Source: Tetragonia tetragonoides
Lineage: Eukaryota; Streptophyta; Magnoliopsida; Caryophyllales; Aizoaceae
Assembly (NCBI GenBank): GCA_038025085.1
Contig: CM076144.1
Coordinates: forward strand, 35,746,501 to 35,810,500
Direction: 5' to 3'
Length of the DNA: 64,000 nucleotides
This document shows, one piece after another, positions 40,503 to 52,930 of the stretch (within the stretch, counting starts at the first letter, position 1; each line of letters opens with the position of its first letter). The translations under genes were made by a program, and so were the position numbers. Under the pieces are notes generated by a model. The model saw only the letters and a list, made by a program, of their open reading frames with translations. It did no database searches and was not told the DNA's origin.

Positions 40503-42464
40503 TTAATATGTACAACCTTATATTAGTAAAAAGTTATTTTCGTCTTACCGAAGGTTATGAAAACACCGTCCTACACGAGTTTTTGTGAAATGGCAATGTT
40601 ATTATTAGATTACAAAATATTATTAGCGGATATTCTATATAAGCAAAACCTAAAAGAGCAAAACCTTTCAATATCAGACTTGACAATAGTGCATTATGAA
40701 TTTATGATCTGTCACGCCAATAATATCACCCTAATTAAAAGTGTATATATACATCTAAACCTACAGAGTCAGCAATAATTATAACTTGCAACATATTTTG
40801 TTACTAGGATTCAGCAAGTTGAGTCATAGATTTCAATTGGTTTAACATTTCTTGTTTTGCTTAGTTATGGTATAACAAGTAACAAACTTTCATTGATGCT
40901 TGTAGCTAGTAGGCTTGCCACAAGAAGAAGATTTTATCAAGAGTAAGGGTTTGTTCTCCTTAATTTATTTCTGTTTATTTCTGCAAACTTCAACAAATTT
41001 CAGCAAACTTCAAACTTCAACAAAGTTAAATAAAGTTAAATAAGTTCAACAAAGTTAAACAAACCAATATACAAATTAGTTATAAAAAACACTTGAATTA
41101 ACAAGATTCAACAAAAATAAACAAAGTTCAATGAAGCTCAACAAAGTTTAACAAAAATAAATTTTGAGCAATAAATATAAACGTTTTTCAGTTGGAGAGA
41201 CAGATCGTAAGTATCATTTTTAACTTTGCTGTCAAATTCAGGTAAATCCAGAGACAAAGATACATAAAGGCAAAGGGGCAGTTGGCGCAACTAGGGACAT
41301 CATTCGTCCAGTTTCACTTGCCCTCACTCATATCCTTCATCCTTTTCTTCGGTCGTGGGCCAAAAAGATGAAACACATTTCAAATTTAAATGAATTGTTC
41401 CCATCAAAAACAAAATTTAAATCAATTGTTGGATGATATGTCAATATGTCAAATACAATAATATATGATGATCATGTGGTGTTGCAAATGCCCAAGCATA
41501 GTAGCATTGCTCAATTAATTATACAATATGTATTATTATCTATTATTAATATCATCATATACTAAAGGTTGAATTAAATTATCCCTAAAGGTACCCTTTT
41601 CCTGCGGGCCAAGGCCAACCCAACGGTCAATCAGCTTGGTGCGCGTGTACCTTTTTACCCTCAATTTCTGACCTGTCAATGGGCTGGCATTTGCATTTTT
41701 GCATGGCCATTTCCACCCCTCATACCCCAAATTCTCTTTCTTTCTCCTCTCATGAAAATTTAAAGATAGCCCTATCATGACCGACAAAAGCTTGTCTAAT
41801 CATCCAACTAAAAACCATAATTCTCTCTCTCTCTCTCTCTCTCCAATTTTCTTTTTTCCCATTTTTTTAATGTCATTGAGGTAAGGCTCCATGTTCAGCC
41901 TATTTTCATTGATGGCGCTGGCGCTTTAACTTGTGTTTTTTCAATTCCAGAAGTTCATAATTATCAAAAATTTAAGTATTGTACTAGTACTCTTTTTTTT
42001 TTTGGAGCTAATATCGTACGAGTACTTTTTTTTGTTAACAATATTGCACGGATATTTTAATTGAGGTTACTTGCATATAGACGGTCCTGCCATAGTCACA
42101 TTAACTTTCTTTTTTTTCGTTTATACAAATGTGGCTAATTGGTTTACTTCTTACAAAAGGTTCTTACATTTGGAAATACTTATAATCACCTCCATACGCA
42201 AGTTAATATAACTTGTAGGATTATGACATAATTAATTGTTATATAAGATAATTTTATTACAGTATTTTTTTGGCTTCAAAAAATACATAAATGTTAATGC
42301 ATGTTGCAAATTTTGAACCAATTGATTGATGTAAGTTGTGTCTCCATCAACTTCACATAACTTATATGAGGAAAACATAATATAATTATAGAAAAACTCT
42401 ATAAACTTGAATGGAATATGCTTTTTATTAGTATAATTTTGTCTTGAAATATAGAAAATATGTA
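40503..42464. other. Intergenic sequence
   Basis: Includes a stretch of iterated CAACAAAGTTAAA-like words (40980-41165), a (CT)n run (41821-41843) and several poly(T) runs. No gene supported. Confidence 0.5.
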
Positions 42465-42472
42465 TATTTAAA

Positions 42473-43412
42473 GGCCGCTGTTATTGCCAGGCTAAAAAAT
42501 ACTAATGTCAAGTCACTAATTGTGTGAATCGACGATATAACCCTTCATATTAATAAGGCAAAACACATGGTCTCTCTCCATTATCTTTAATTACCTTATT
42601 TATTACTAACAGATTTATAGAAAGACATTATGATTTGTGAATCTTTCAACTCCACCAATTTAGCAAATTGGCACATGAGAATCAAATTATTATTTCACTT
42701 AAATCTAAACATGTCATCCATGCATTCTTTTTGAGCAAGATATTGCTGAAAATATTTTTGTTCGTGAGTAGTCAAGTTTTGTACATGTATAAATGATATA
42801 ATAGAGGATCAAATTCTTTACTCATGTTACATGTATTCACGTATTTATCTCATGGGAAAAAAAAACCTCAATAGAATTTAATCATATCAATGTACAAATT
42901 AACTGCTTGGTAAGCTAGTAGTCTGAAAGTTATGAGTTGGGAATTCATTCTATTTTGAATCAGAGTTTGCACCCACAAAAAAATAATAATTTTATAATAG
43001 AGTGATGAACTCGGCCTTCATGAATTAGTTGGTTCACACATTACGGTTGCCGATCAACATGAATGCTCAACTCTTATTTTTTCTAAATTTAACGCCATAT
43101 GGTTATCCGGCCAGCTAGTATTTTTGGAGATATTTTGTGTGATCAATTTATCAGATTTATATGACAAGTTTAATAGTTAATTCCTTGATTTTGTATGAAT
43201 CAAATTGTTTTATGTATTTTTGACAAGATTTTTATATGACTATCATTATGATTAAAATACTATACTCAATATGTAAACAAGGAAAATGTATACAAATCCA
43301 TATTATGAAGAGAGAATAATTCATGTTGCCTATTTTTATAATGAGGGTTATATTGTCAACTAAAATTAATGGCCTGGCAATAATACTTTTAGATCTGGCA
43401 ATAACAGCCGCC
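42473..43412. mobile_element. 940-bp non-autonomous TIR element with 8-bp TSD
   Basis: Left end GGCCGCTGTTATTGCCAG and right end CTGGCAATAACAGCCGCC are inverted with one mismatch. Perfect 8-bp repeats TATTTAAA flank it (42465-42472 and 43413-43420). There is no transposase ORF. The TSD length fits hAT, but the G-rich ends recall Mutator-like elements (usually 9 bp), so the superfamily is open. Confidence 0.85.
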
Positions 43413-43632
43413 TATTTAAAATCAAAATTATATAAAATTCCAAAAAATCTCACAACAAAAGTCAAATTAACAACTACCTAGCTTAAAATTGTACCTACCT
43501 AATATAAAAAAAGTTCTTAATTTTCTATTCATAGAAACTATAATCCCCATAAAAACTGCTAGTATTCTAAACATTAGAGCCTCCTATCTGTCTTACTGAG
43601 TTACTCTTTTCCTCATACTATACTCCACCTCT

Positions 43633-43635
<3 letters not shown>

Positions 43636-43676
<41 letters not shown>
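43636..43676. repeat. (CT)n tract in the SKS 5' leader
   Basis: About 20 CT units ending 97 bp before the SKS start codon. CT/GA tracts are frequent in plant 5' leaders. Confidence 0.85.
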
Positions 43677-43677
<1 letters not shown>

Positions 43678-43773
43678 AGTTGATAATGTAAACAGTGAGA
43701 GCTACAACATAATTGGCTATCTCTAAATCTGCAATTTAAGGTGACAACCTAATTTGTCTTAAGTTCAATCACA

Positions 43774-46700
43774 ATGGCCTCCACTAGCATTCTAGTGTTG
43801 TTTGTCCTCAGCATTTCACTATTGGTGAGCTTATCTTCAGCTGGGGATGCCTTTGTTTACCATGACTTTGAAGTCTCTTACATCACTGCAACGCCTTTGG
43901 GAGTTCCCCAGCAGGTAACTTCCTCAGATCTCTTACACATTATACTAATTTCCTGTACATTTTCTCTGTTTTGGCTTTCTGGGCATGACAAAATTTGGTT
44001 TTTGAGTTATGGGTTTTGCTCAAATGTATGCAAAAAAGGGTAGTCTTTACATTCAGATCTACAAAATGTGCTTTTGTTTTTAGGGTCACTAAACATTATA
44101 GAGTGGGTTTGAACTTTGAGCTTAAAGTTGCAATTTTTTTGTTTTTTATTTAATTTTTTTTTGAAAAATATTCATGTTCATGTAATGTAAATTAGTTAAA
44201 AGTAGCAGTTTTTTTTATGATTTGGTCTGCTTTGCATGTAGGTCATTGCCGTAAATGGGAAATTTCCTGGGCCAACCATCAATGTCACCACCAATGAACA
44301 TGTGGTTGTCAATGTAAGGAACAAATTGGATGAAAGTTTCTTATTCACATGGTAACATTTCCAAATCACTCTAAGTTATGCATCTTTTAATTTTGGTGAC
44401 CAATATCAATATGTGCTGCTTTCTCTTTGTTATTCTTGTTCTGTGTTTGAAAATCTCTTATTCACTTGGTAACATTTCCCAATCATTCTATGCTATGCAT
44501 CTTTTGAATTGGGTCACCAATGTGCTACTTTTTCTATGTTTTTCTTTTTCTGGGTTTGATTGTTTGATGACAAAAAAAGGACCTATTTTTGGGTTACAGG
44601 GCTGGTATATTTCAGAGAAAGACTTCATGGCAAGATGGGGTTCTTGGCACCAATTGTCCAATTCCTCCAAAGTGGAACTGGACCTACCAATTCCAGGTGA
44701 AGGATCAGATTGGGAGTTTCTTTTACTTCCCTTCTACCAATTTCCAGAGAGCTGCTGGTGGGTTTGGTTCCTTTATTGTCAACAACCGCCCCGTCATTCC
44801 AATTCCTTTTGCTACCCCTGAGGCTGATATCATCATCCTCATTGGAGACTGGTATACCAAAAGTCACTCGGTTAGTGATAAACTTTAAACCTCATTTTGG
44901 AAGATATGATATAATTTGTGAGGAAAATTCATTTCTTATAGGAAGTTGTTTCTTTTACTAGGATTTGAGAAAGACATTGAATGGAGGGAAGTCACTTGGG
45001 ATGCCAGATGGTGTCCTTATTAATGGGAAAGGACCTTACAGATACAATGACTCCCTTGTTCCTGATGGCATTGATTATGAGACTATTGATGTCCATCCTG
45101 GTAAGTAATTAAGATCTTAAGTATTCCACAATGTGTTCTTAACTGAGATATTAGATTCAATTTATCTGGGTTCTTCTGGAATTAACTCTCTCACTTGCTG
45201 AGCTTCTTGTGACTAGTCAAACTTCTAAAATTTTGCCTGCTCCCATTGGGATGATCTTGTTGTTGACTTGTGCTGATTACATCATGGCGCATGTTGCAGT
45301 ATACACTAGTATTTGGTTGTACAATGATGAAAAGCTGTATTCTTCTAGTGTAAGGGTAAAGGATGCAGTTATTGTTTTGTAACTTTACTGAGGAATTAGC
45401 ATATCGAATAAGTTGGAATTTACTATCCTGGTTTTAGAAAGAAGGTCTGAAACAGGGTGGTCCTATTTCCGGGGAAAAGTAAATGCCGTAGAATCATGTT
45501 TTGAAGTTGAGCAAATACGCATGAATCTTGGTTTAAAGAAGAGAAAGGCGTCTGAAGGATAGAAGAATTTGGATACAACATTGAAAATAGTGGAAATGAA
45601 GCAACAGTGTTTGGTGAGAAGTTGTAAAATCAAGGAAGATAATACTGAAATTTATTTCACTACATGACTAATTCAAAGATATTGTTGCTTGTGTATAGTA
45701 TTAACTCTCCAAAATGATCTTGCTTGTGAATTTACTTAGGTTGTCTGCTATAGCCAGCCCACCAGTGTCGTATCACATTGATGTATCCAATGTTGTCAGC
45801 TCCGCCTTCACTGACAATGTGAAAATGTTTGACAGGAAAAACATACCGCCTCCGTGTACATAATGTCGGAATCTCAACTAGCTTGAACTTCAGAATCCAG
45901 AACCACAATCTGCTTTTAGCAGAAACTGAGGGATCCTATACTGTTCAACAAAACTACACTAGCCTCGACATTCATGTTGGACAATCTTACTCATTTTTGT
46001 TGACTACGGATCAAAATGCCAGCTCTGATTACTACATAGTTGCAAGTCCTCGGCTTGTCAATCAAACAACTTGGAAGAAGGTTACTGGTGTTGGAGTGTT
46101 GCGTTACTCGAACTCCAAAGGAAAGGCACATGGCCCCCTCCCAGATCCTCCACAAGATGAATTTGACAAGACTTTCTCCATGAACCAAGCTAGATCTATC
46201 AGGTTAGTTCAGAAGTCAATCTAAAATGTGACACATTGAAAATTTCTCTTGGGCCAATCTTACTTACTGCTTCTCAATATGTTAAGCTAGTCAGTATAAC
46301 TCTCAATTATGAGGGCATTTGAAGTAATAAAAACGCTGCATGTTGCTCATATCTGGATTGACTACTTATGCATACTGTGTGCTTTACATACTGTGTGCTT
46401 ATGCATTTCGCTCTTCCTCCTCTTGAGATTCCCTGACTGGCAATTCTGAAAGGCTATATTCTGTCCCAAGTAAGGCAGTCTTTGATTCTATGTTAAAGAC
46501 ATCTATTCCTTGCGAATTGAACACACTTGCAATCAGTTAGTGTTCTTTGCTAGAGCCTAGAAGATACTAGTGCAAATTTTCCTGCCCATTGACCTCTTAG
46601 CTAATGTATGTTGAGGACTCGAGTTTCACATTGAAGAACTAAAGGGAGAAAGACCAACGTATAAGGCAAGTGGCTACTCCTATAGTCAACTGGTTTTAGG

Positions 46701-48232
46701 ATGGACCCTCACTTGACTTTTATGTTGTTTGGCTGACCGTCTCCATGGTGCCTTGTCCAGGCCCAGTGGAAGTTTAATACTCTTTTTTTAGAGCATATCT
46801 TTCCTACCATGCATCTGACCCAAAATCTTGTTTTTCATATAATGCAGGTGGAATGTGACTGCTGCTGGTGCCCGTCCTAACCCACAGGGTTCCTTCAGAT
46901 ATGGTTCCATAAATGTCACTGATGTTTATGTCATCAAAAACAAGCCAATGATGAAAATAGAAGGTAAAAAACGTTCCGCTCTCAATGGGGTTTCGTTTGT
47001 CAATCCTAAGACTCCAATGAGACTTGCTGATAAGCACAAAGTGAAAGGCGACTATAAGCTCGACTTTCCCCATAGGCCCTTGACTGGACCGTCTCGAATG
47101 GAAACATCAGTGATCAATGGCACATTCAGGGGTTTTGTGGAAATCATATTCCAAAACAATGACACCAAGGTGCACACGTATCACCTTGATGGATACAACT
47201 TTTTTGTGGTTGGGTAAGGGTCCTTTCGCTAGTCCTTCAGGTTATGTGAGGAACTTTATGTATTGTCCATCATTCTTAGTGTTTTGAACTGTTTCATTGC
47301 AGGATGGACTTTGGTGAGTGGTCAGAGAACAGCAGAGGGACATATAACAAATGGGATGGGGTTGCCCGTACTACAGCACAGGTAAGTGCTTGTTTGGGTC
47401 TTTTTGAACTTTTGGTTTGACTTCTCATGTTAGTCCTTCCTATAATTCAACATGCAGTCAGGGTAATCAGAAAACTAGGAAACCGTCAGGGTAATAGTAA
47501 ATCAAGGTTTCCTGCATAATCGTAAACTTGTTTTGCAATTTGTCTGAGTTACAAGACAAATGCTAAGCACACTCGATTGCAGTCTTAAACTCAAAATCTG
47601 ACACGTGTACTTGGTAATTTACCTTGTTTCTATTAATCTATTTTCCGCTTCTTTTTTCTTTATAATTTTTTATGTTAAACTAACCTTGTTAGAGAAAGTG
47701 TAAGAAAGGACCATTTGCATTTGCAGTTGAAAGTGCACATAGCAATCCTCAAGCTACACTATGTAAATTAGTACGATAATTCAAAGTAACTAAGGCTTGG
47801 AATGTCGTTTTCTTGTAGGTTTATCCGGGAGCATGGACAGCTGTTCTAATTTCACTCGACAATGTTGGTGTGTGGAACCTGAGAACAGAAAATCTCGACT
47901 CATGGTATCTTGGACAAGAAACCTACATCAGGGTGATCAATCCAGAGGTTGAAAACAATCCAGAGCTGGCAAGCAAGTTTGAGGTTCCCCCTCCAGATAA
48001 TGCACTTTTCTGTGGTGCACTTCAGAAGCTACAGAAGTATGCATTATTGTTAATTTCCCATATGTCGCCTTATATCTTTCTTTCTTTTTCTGACATTGTT
48101 GTAGCAAACTCATAACATTGTATTCTGTTTGTTTATTACAGGCCTCAAAAGGTCTCTTCAGCAGGAAAGAATTCCATTCAGCAAATCTTGATGGTGTTGA
48201 TGGTTTCTGCCACCATTTTCCTTCTCCATTGA
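43774..48232 (+). CDS. SKS: SKU5-similar (SKS) GPI-anchored multicopper-oxidase-like protein
   Basis: Intact gene of nine exons: 43774-43914, 44242-44351, 44600-44870, 44962-45100, 45836-46202, 46848-47213, 47303-47381, 47819-48036 and 48142-48232. The CDS is 1,782 bp (593 aa), with every boundary GT/AG and in phase. Residues 1-23 form a signal peptide (cut after SSAG). Three cupredoxin domains follow, with GKFPGPTINV, SWQDGVLGTNCPIPP, GMPDGVLINGKGPY and HTYHLDGYNFFVVGMDFG. The ascorbate-oxidase HCHIExH copper motif is replaced by NLRTENLDSWYLGQE, as in SKU5/SKS proteins, which lack most copper ligands and probably are not oxidases. Several N-glycosylation sites are present. The C-terminus (SSAGK, then a hydrophobic tail ending FLLH) is a GPI-anchor signal. 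Family members sit on the outer plasma membrane and cell wall and affect directional root growth and cell expansion. Closest type: SKU5/SKS1/SKS2. Confidence 0.95.
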
Positions 48233-49009
48233 GGCATTAATGTGATCGTGATCGTTTTGTGAGCTGGAGCATGGATGTGTCGTGAGATTTGCTTGTAGAT
48301 TGCGATGTCTTAGGCTTGTCAATATGGATATCCACGATTTCCTTGAGACTTTCATTATTTTCTTTAAATTATTAACCCATCCTTTTACAATATTCTTGAT
48401 GTTCCCACATTCTTGTAGCTTAATTTATTGAGAGTAATTATTTTTTATGTTCCTACAAGTGTAATAGTGACCATTTATGAAATGTCAATAGAATCCGACT
48501 TGTTATTCTAGGATGTCATGAATCATTCAGTTCTCTTGTTTTCTTTTTAAAAGATTGCAGTGTGTCTATCTCTCTTTCCCTTTATTTTACAGATCAGTAA
48601 TTACAGATTAACCATAAGATAGTTGTACACTTTTACTATCAGACCATCAGTGTTTCAAATTAGTTCATGTGACTTATCTTGCGGTATATCCCAAGATTTT
48701 TCATGTGCATACAAATGAAATGTTCCTTTAAAAAAGCACTCGAGAATTTGGTGATGACAAATCCCATCGCAACTGCATCTGCAAGGTAGCAGCTGCCTCT
48801 GCCTGCACATGAAACAAAAGGTGGGAGTTCAGTTGGTCGAGTTTTCAAGAGTCCAACCTTAAAGGTTGGGAGTTCAGACCTCATTGCGTTCAATTTCGTA
48901 ATTGAGGATCCTATACTCCTATAGTCCTATCATTGTTACAAGCATTTAGGTAAATTTCCCCTCTTACAAAATCATGGGCCTAAAAACCCGGCATAAGTAA
49001 ATAATAGCA
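48233..49009. other. SKS 3' region and intergenic sequence with a tRNA-SINE-like scrap
   Basis: Presumed 3' UTR from 48233. Around 48815-48880 a stretch with GTTCAGTTGGTCGAG (A-box-like) and GGGAGTTCAGACC (B-box-like) resembles a tRNA-derived SINE head. It is short and without a clear tail. Confidence 0.4.
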
Positions 49010-49130
49010 TGTCTTGTGTGAACTTAGTCCACCGTGAATAAAAAACATTAGTGAAAATATTTAGGGACATGAAGGGTATATTTTAAAAGATTTAGACAAT
49101 TAGTCCACTATGTACTAAGTCCACACAAAT
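49010..49130. mobile_element. Short MITE, TTGTGTGGACTTAGTCCA family
   Basis: Left CTTGTGTGAACTTAGTCCAC and right AGTCCACTATGTACTAAG, then TCCACACAAAT, form imperfect inverted ends around about 70 bp. They match the ends of the larger element at 51687-52790. Confidence 0.6.
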
Positions 49131-50415
49131 TTTTATACCTCGTAAAGGAGTTCAGGTTTTTGGTTTTTAGCCATGGGTTTGTATGTATCAGCCAATATAC
49201 CTGACTGCTGTCTCCGTTCTATCAAGTTTGAGTCCAGCCCAACAATGTGCGGAACATGTGCCAAGACAAGCGGACAGCAAAGCAAAAGCCCAGTCTGACA
49301 TACGGAGCACAACTCCCTTCAAACTTCCCCCAGTATAAACATGTTTGGGTCATGTTTTGGAGAGTCCACCGACTAAGGTAGATGTCAAATGACAATAAGG
49401 TTCAATTCTCTTTTTGTTTGAACCACAAATTCATCCTGGGTGCTATGGGCCAAAACTATTATTGCTCCCATCGGGTCAACCTATTAAAGAGTATAGTGCT
49501 TTCAACAAGTTGTTTCTCCATTCACAAGAATCGAACACTTGACTTTTTTCAATGAATGAGAGTAGACCTCCTAATGGTAAACTTTATTGAACAATATTAT
49601 TGGAAAAGTCACGTGTTTAGAATTTTATTTGTTGATTGTTAACCACTGCCTATAATATAGGGCTAACCACTTTAATGAAAATATCGTAACTCTTGATACT
49701 AATTAAGATAATATGTGCAAACAGAAGTTATTTTTACATATTGGTCATGACTAAATAATCTTATTCACCATTATTAGTAGTTATAATATTCTATTAATAT
49801 CACTTAACTATAAAAAAAAATTCCTATAGTCACTTAACTAGAATATTAGTTGAGCCCATAACTATTTTTCAAAGCCCAAAAAAAAAGAAGTAAAAATGAA
49901 AGATGGTGAAATGCATCCAATTTACAAAAACCATATAGTAGTATAGTAAGGGTGCATTCGTTTCCACTTATTTTATCAAGGTTTTAGTCCAATAACCAAC
50001 TTTTTATCTCACATTCTCACATATGGTGATATTACATCTCTTTGTTATTTGCAAAATCCGATCCTTTCCCCAAAAAACAAAAAAAGATCCGTCGACGAAA
50101 TAGAATTTTATTGATTATTGACTACAATGATCCAGAAATGCTTAAATGAAGACTATTTCTTTAAGAAGAAAAAAAAACAGCATCTAGTTAGGTTGGTTGG
50201 TTGGTTGTTGGGAAGGGATGAGGAATGAGATGAGTTAGCAATAGCAATAGCAAATTAGCAATGCAAGTAGGGAGAGAGTATTGATGCAAAAGATAGCTTT
50301 CAGTGGGTTCAACTTAAATTAGGCATCCAATGCAAAAACAAGTTTCGCATATTTCGGAACTTTACAGGTCATATGCTTGCTGTCTACAGTCCGTCCAATA
50401 TATCCTACTTGAGAC

Positions 50416-50450
<35 letters not shown>

Positions 50451-51060
50451 AAAAGCTTCATTCAAATTGACCCCATAATCAATATATATATGAGATTCAG
50501 AGACTACAAAAATAAAATAAAATAAAAAAACCCAACATATCTATCAACAGTTATGATATGATCCTGCAAATATCTTTGTCTTTGCTGGGTTGCTCCCTCA
50601 ACACCTGCAGAACCTAATTCATTTTAACCATCCTTGTCACTCCCCTCTTCTTTGCCCCACCCCGCATTAACCTTTTTGATGGGCCTTTTTCCTTTTCCAT
50701 TTTCTCTATCTTTTCACTTTTACTTTTAGGGTTCCCTTCAGGAAAATGTTTTTTACTGATTTTTTCTATTTTGCACTTCGTTGATTATAGTTCAGTTTAG
50801 AACAGAATACTACTTAAATTAGTTCAAACAAGATTCACATTTAGATTTTGTTTTAATCCATGTTAAGAGAACAATCCATATATGAGTATTCCACATTGAC
50901 AAATTAGGAAAAAAGGGATGGACTACCATATAAGTTAGTGGATTATCCTACCTAACAACACTAATTGATTTTAGAATGGAAAGGCTTGTGTGCAGACTAC
51001 TCTCATCTTCTCACCTTATAGTTTTTTGTCTTTTTGTTGAAAACCCAACCTTTTAATTTA
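49131..51060. other. Intergenic sequence
   Basis: Contains a possible SINE-like piece near 49340-49560 (AAGGTTCAATTC B-box-like), a half copy of the GTGCGTTCTTTT MITE end at 49948-49970, and a (GA)n run at 50421-50447. No gene recognised. Confidence 0.45.
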
Positions 51061-51104
51061 CTCCCTCCGTTACATGAAGATATTTAGATTTGCCTTTTAA
51101 TCTA

Positions 51105-51393
51105 CTCCCTCCGTTGCATGAAAATATTTACATTTGCTTTTTCACTGTCTCAAATGCACCACTTTGACTTTACATTTGCTTTTTCACGGACTCCAATGCA
51201 CTACTTTGACCGTAGATAATTGTAATTATATGCATATATAAATTATAATTTTTTAAAAGTATTCTTCAAAATGAATCTAATAATAGCATTTTTACGTTAT
51301 AAATCTTTGTATTTTTTCACTAATTCATGGTCAAAGTTTGTGAACTTTGATTTTCAAAAATGAAGTGTAAATATCTTGGTGAAATGGAGGGAG
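51105..51393. mobile_element. Stowaway MITE (Tc1/mariner)
   Basis: Ends CTCCCTCCGTTGCATGAAAA and CACTTCATTT-type inverse closing GAAATGGAGGGAG, each next to TA. This is the canonical Stowaway layout of 289 bp. A second, lone copy of the left terminus (CTCCCTCCGTTACATGAAGA) stands directly upstream at 51061. Confidence 0.9.
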
Positions 51394-51464
51394 TATAACT
51401 TAACAGCATGTGAATATGTGATGCTGCTTAAGTATTAAACTATTTTTATATTTACCAATAAGTT

Positions 51465-51635
51465 GTTGGTGTGAGTGGTTCGACACTTTCATCCCTTAAG
51501 CAAGGTTGAGGGTTCAAATCTTGTGAATGGAAAAACTATTTAGTGGAAGCATTTTACCCCTTCATGGGTTGTCCCAGTATGAACATGATTAGTTTTGGCC
51601 CAAGTGCTTAGGTGAACCTGTGTTCAAACCAAAAA
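51465..51635 (+). mobile_element. tRNA-derived SINE-like repeat
   Basis: GTTGGTGTGAGTGGTTCGACA fits a degenerate A box, and GGGTTCAAATCTTG about 30 bp later fits the polymerase III B box (GGTTCRANNCC). A body follows. It resembles SINE heads common in asterids, but ends and target duplication are unclear. Confidence 0.5.
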
Positions 51636-51686
51636 ATCCATTTTTATATTTGCACCAGGAAAAACTATTTTTATACTATACAAAAA

Positions 51687-52790
51687 CTTGTGTGGACTTA
51701 TTAGTCCATGGTGGACCAATACTTGGAGTCACCCCCTATTTCACCTGGAGCCACCCATACTTCACCTAGAGTCATCCCTCAAAGTTATACTTGACACCAC
51801 CCTTACTTCACCTGGAGTCACTCCATACTTTACTTGGAGTCACCCCTTACTTCACTTGGAGCCACCCTTCAAAATTATTTTACATGAAGCCACCTCCCTA
51901 CTTTACCTGGAGCCACTCCCTACTTTACCCAAGGACGGAGACACGGGGGACCAGTGGAGAGTGGAGACTGTGGTCCCCCCCATGATCTGAAAAAACTATA
52001 GATAAAATATAGTGTATCCAAGTATCATATCTACACTATAGTGCAGCTGGGTAGAATATGGAGTATTTGCTGTGAAAATTTTGGGGGTCGCGAGATCAAT
52101 TCCCTTCTAGCACGTTTTGACCATTTTTCTTAATTTTAAACTTTGTTTTCCTCCAAATCTTTTTCTGTTTTCTTTTGTTATTCTTGTGCTTAGGTTAGGT
52201 TTTGTATTCTTTTTTTGTTTGGCTTTCCAATGATATAATATATTGTTCCCAGTTCCTTTGAGACGAGATGTAGCTAGTATTATATAATCCACGGACATTT
52301 TCTGATAGAGCAATTTTTTTTTTCTTTTACTAATTCTTTTTCTCTCTCCTTTTTTTTTTTTGTTTTTTTAAATTCTTTATCTCTAAATTGTCACTCATTT
52401 CCGTCTTCTTATGTTAAACTTTCGTTGCTATTTAGTCTCTAGTCCAATGAGGAATAACTTTGTTAAGAAATTAAAATTCAAACTCAACAAATACATAGTT
52501 CACATACAATCCCCTTTTTTTCAGGGGAGCTCACATAATATGATATTGCAAATATTTATATTGTACCTATTTTCATTTATTTTAATAGTAATGTAAGATG
52601 AAAAATAAAAAATATTCATATGAATGTTAAGATCAATTAGGTCCGAAAACAAGTTCTATTTTGCGTGACGAGCTACTATCCAAACTAATTTTTGGTCCCC
52701 CGATAATTTTTTCTGGCTCCACCACTGACTTTACCTATAGCCATCCCTCAAAATTACTTGGTCTACAGTGGACTAAGTCTACACAAAACA
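51687..52790. mobile_element. ~1.1-kb TIR element containing a minisatellite
   Basis: Left end TTGTGTGGACTTATTAGTCC continuing ATGGTGGACCAA, right end TTGGTCTACAGTGGACTAAG continuing TCTACACAAAAC; these are inverted with few mismatches. A ~25-bp minisatellite (TTCACCTGGAGTCACCC) fills 51722-51925. The words GGTCCCCC near 51970 and 52690 suggest a second element nested inside. No ORF of note. Confidence 0.6.
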
Positions 52791-52827
52791 TGCTGTTTTT
52801 ATACACACAAAAACGAACCCTACTGAA

Positions 52828-52930
52828 ACAATTGCCATGTCAGCATACCCAGTCAGCATTGCTGCAATTGCCATGTCAGCATACCCACGTTGCTGCATTT
52901 GCCATGTCAGCATACCCAGTCAGCATCATA
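52828..52930 (+). repeat. ~37-bp minisatellite, three copies
   Basis: TTGCCATGTCAGCATACCCA recurs at about 52830, 52868 and 52899, with variable spacers (GTCAGCATTGCTGCAA). Confidence 0.85.

Noticed and set aside
41536..41787. 83-codon minus-strand ORF
   Set aside because: No recognisable motif, no splice context, and it lies in AT-rich DNA between MITEs.
44488..44867. Minus-strand ORFs over SKS exon 3
   Set aside because: Antisense shadows of the SKS coding exon.
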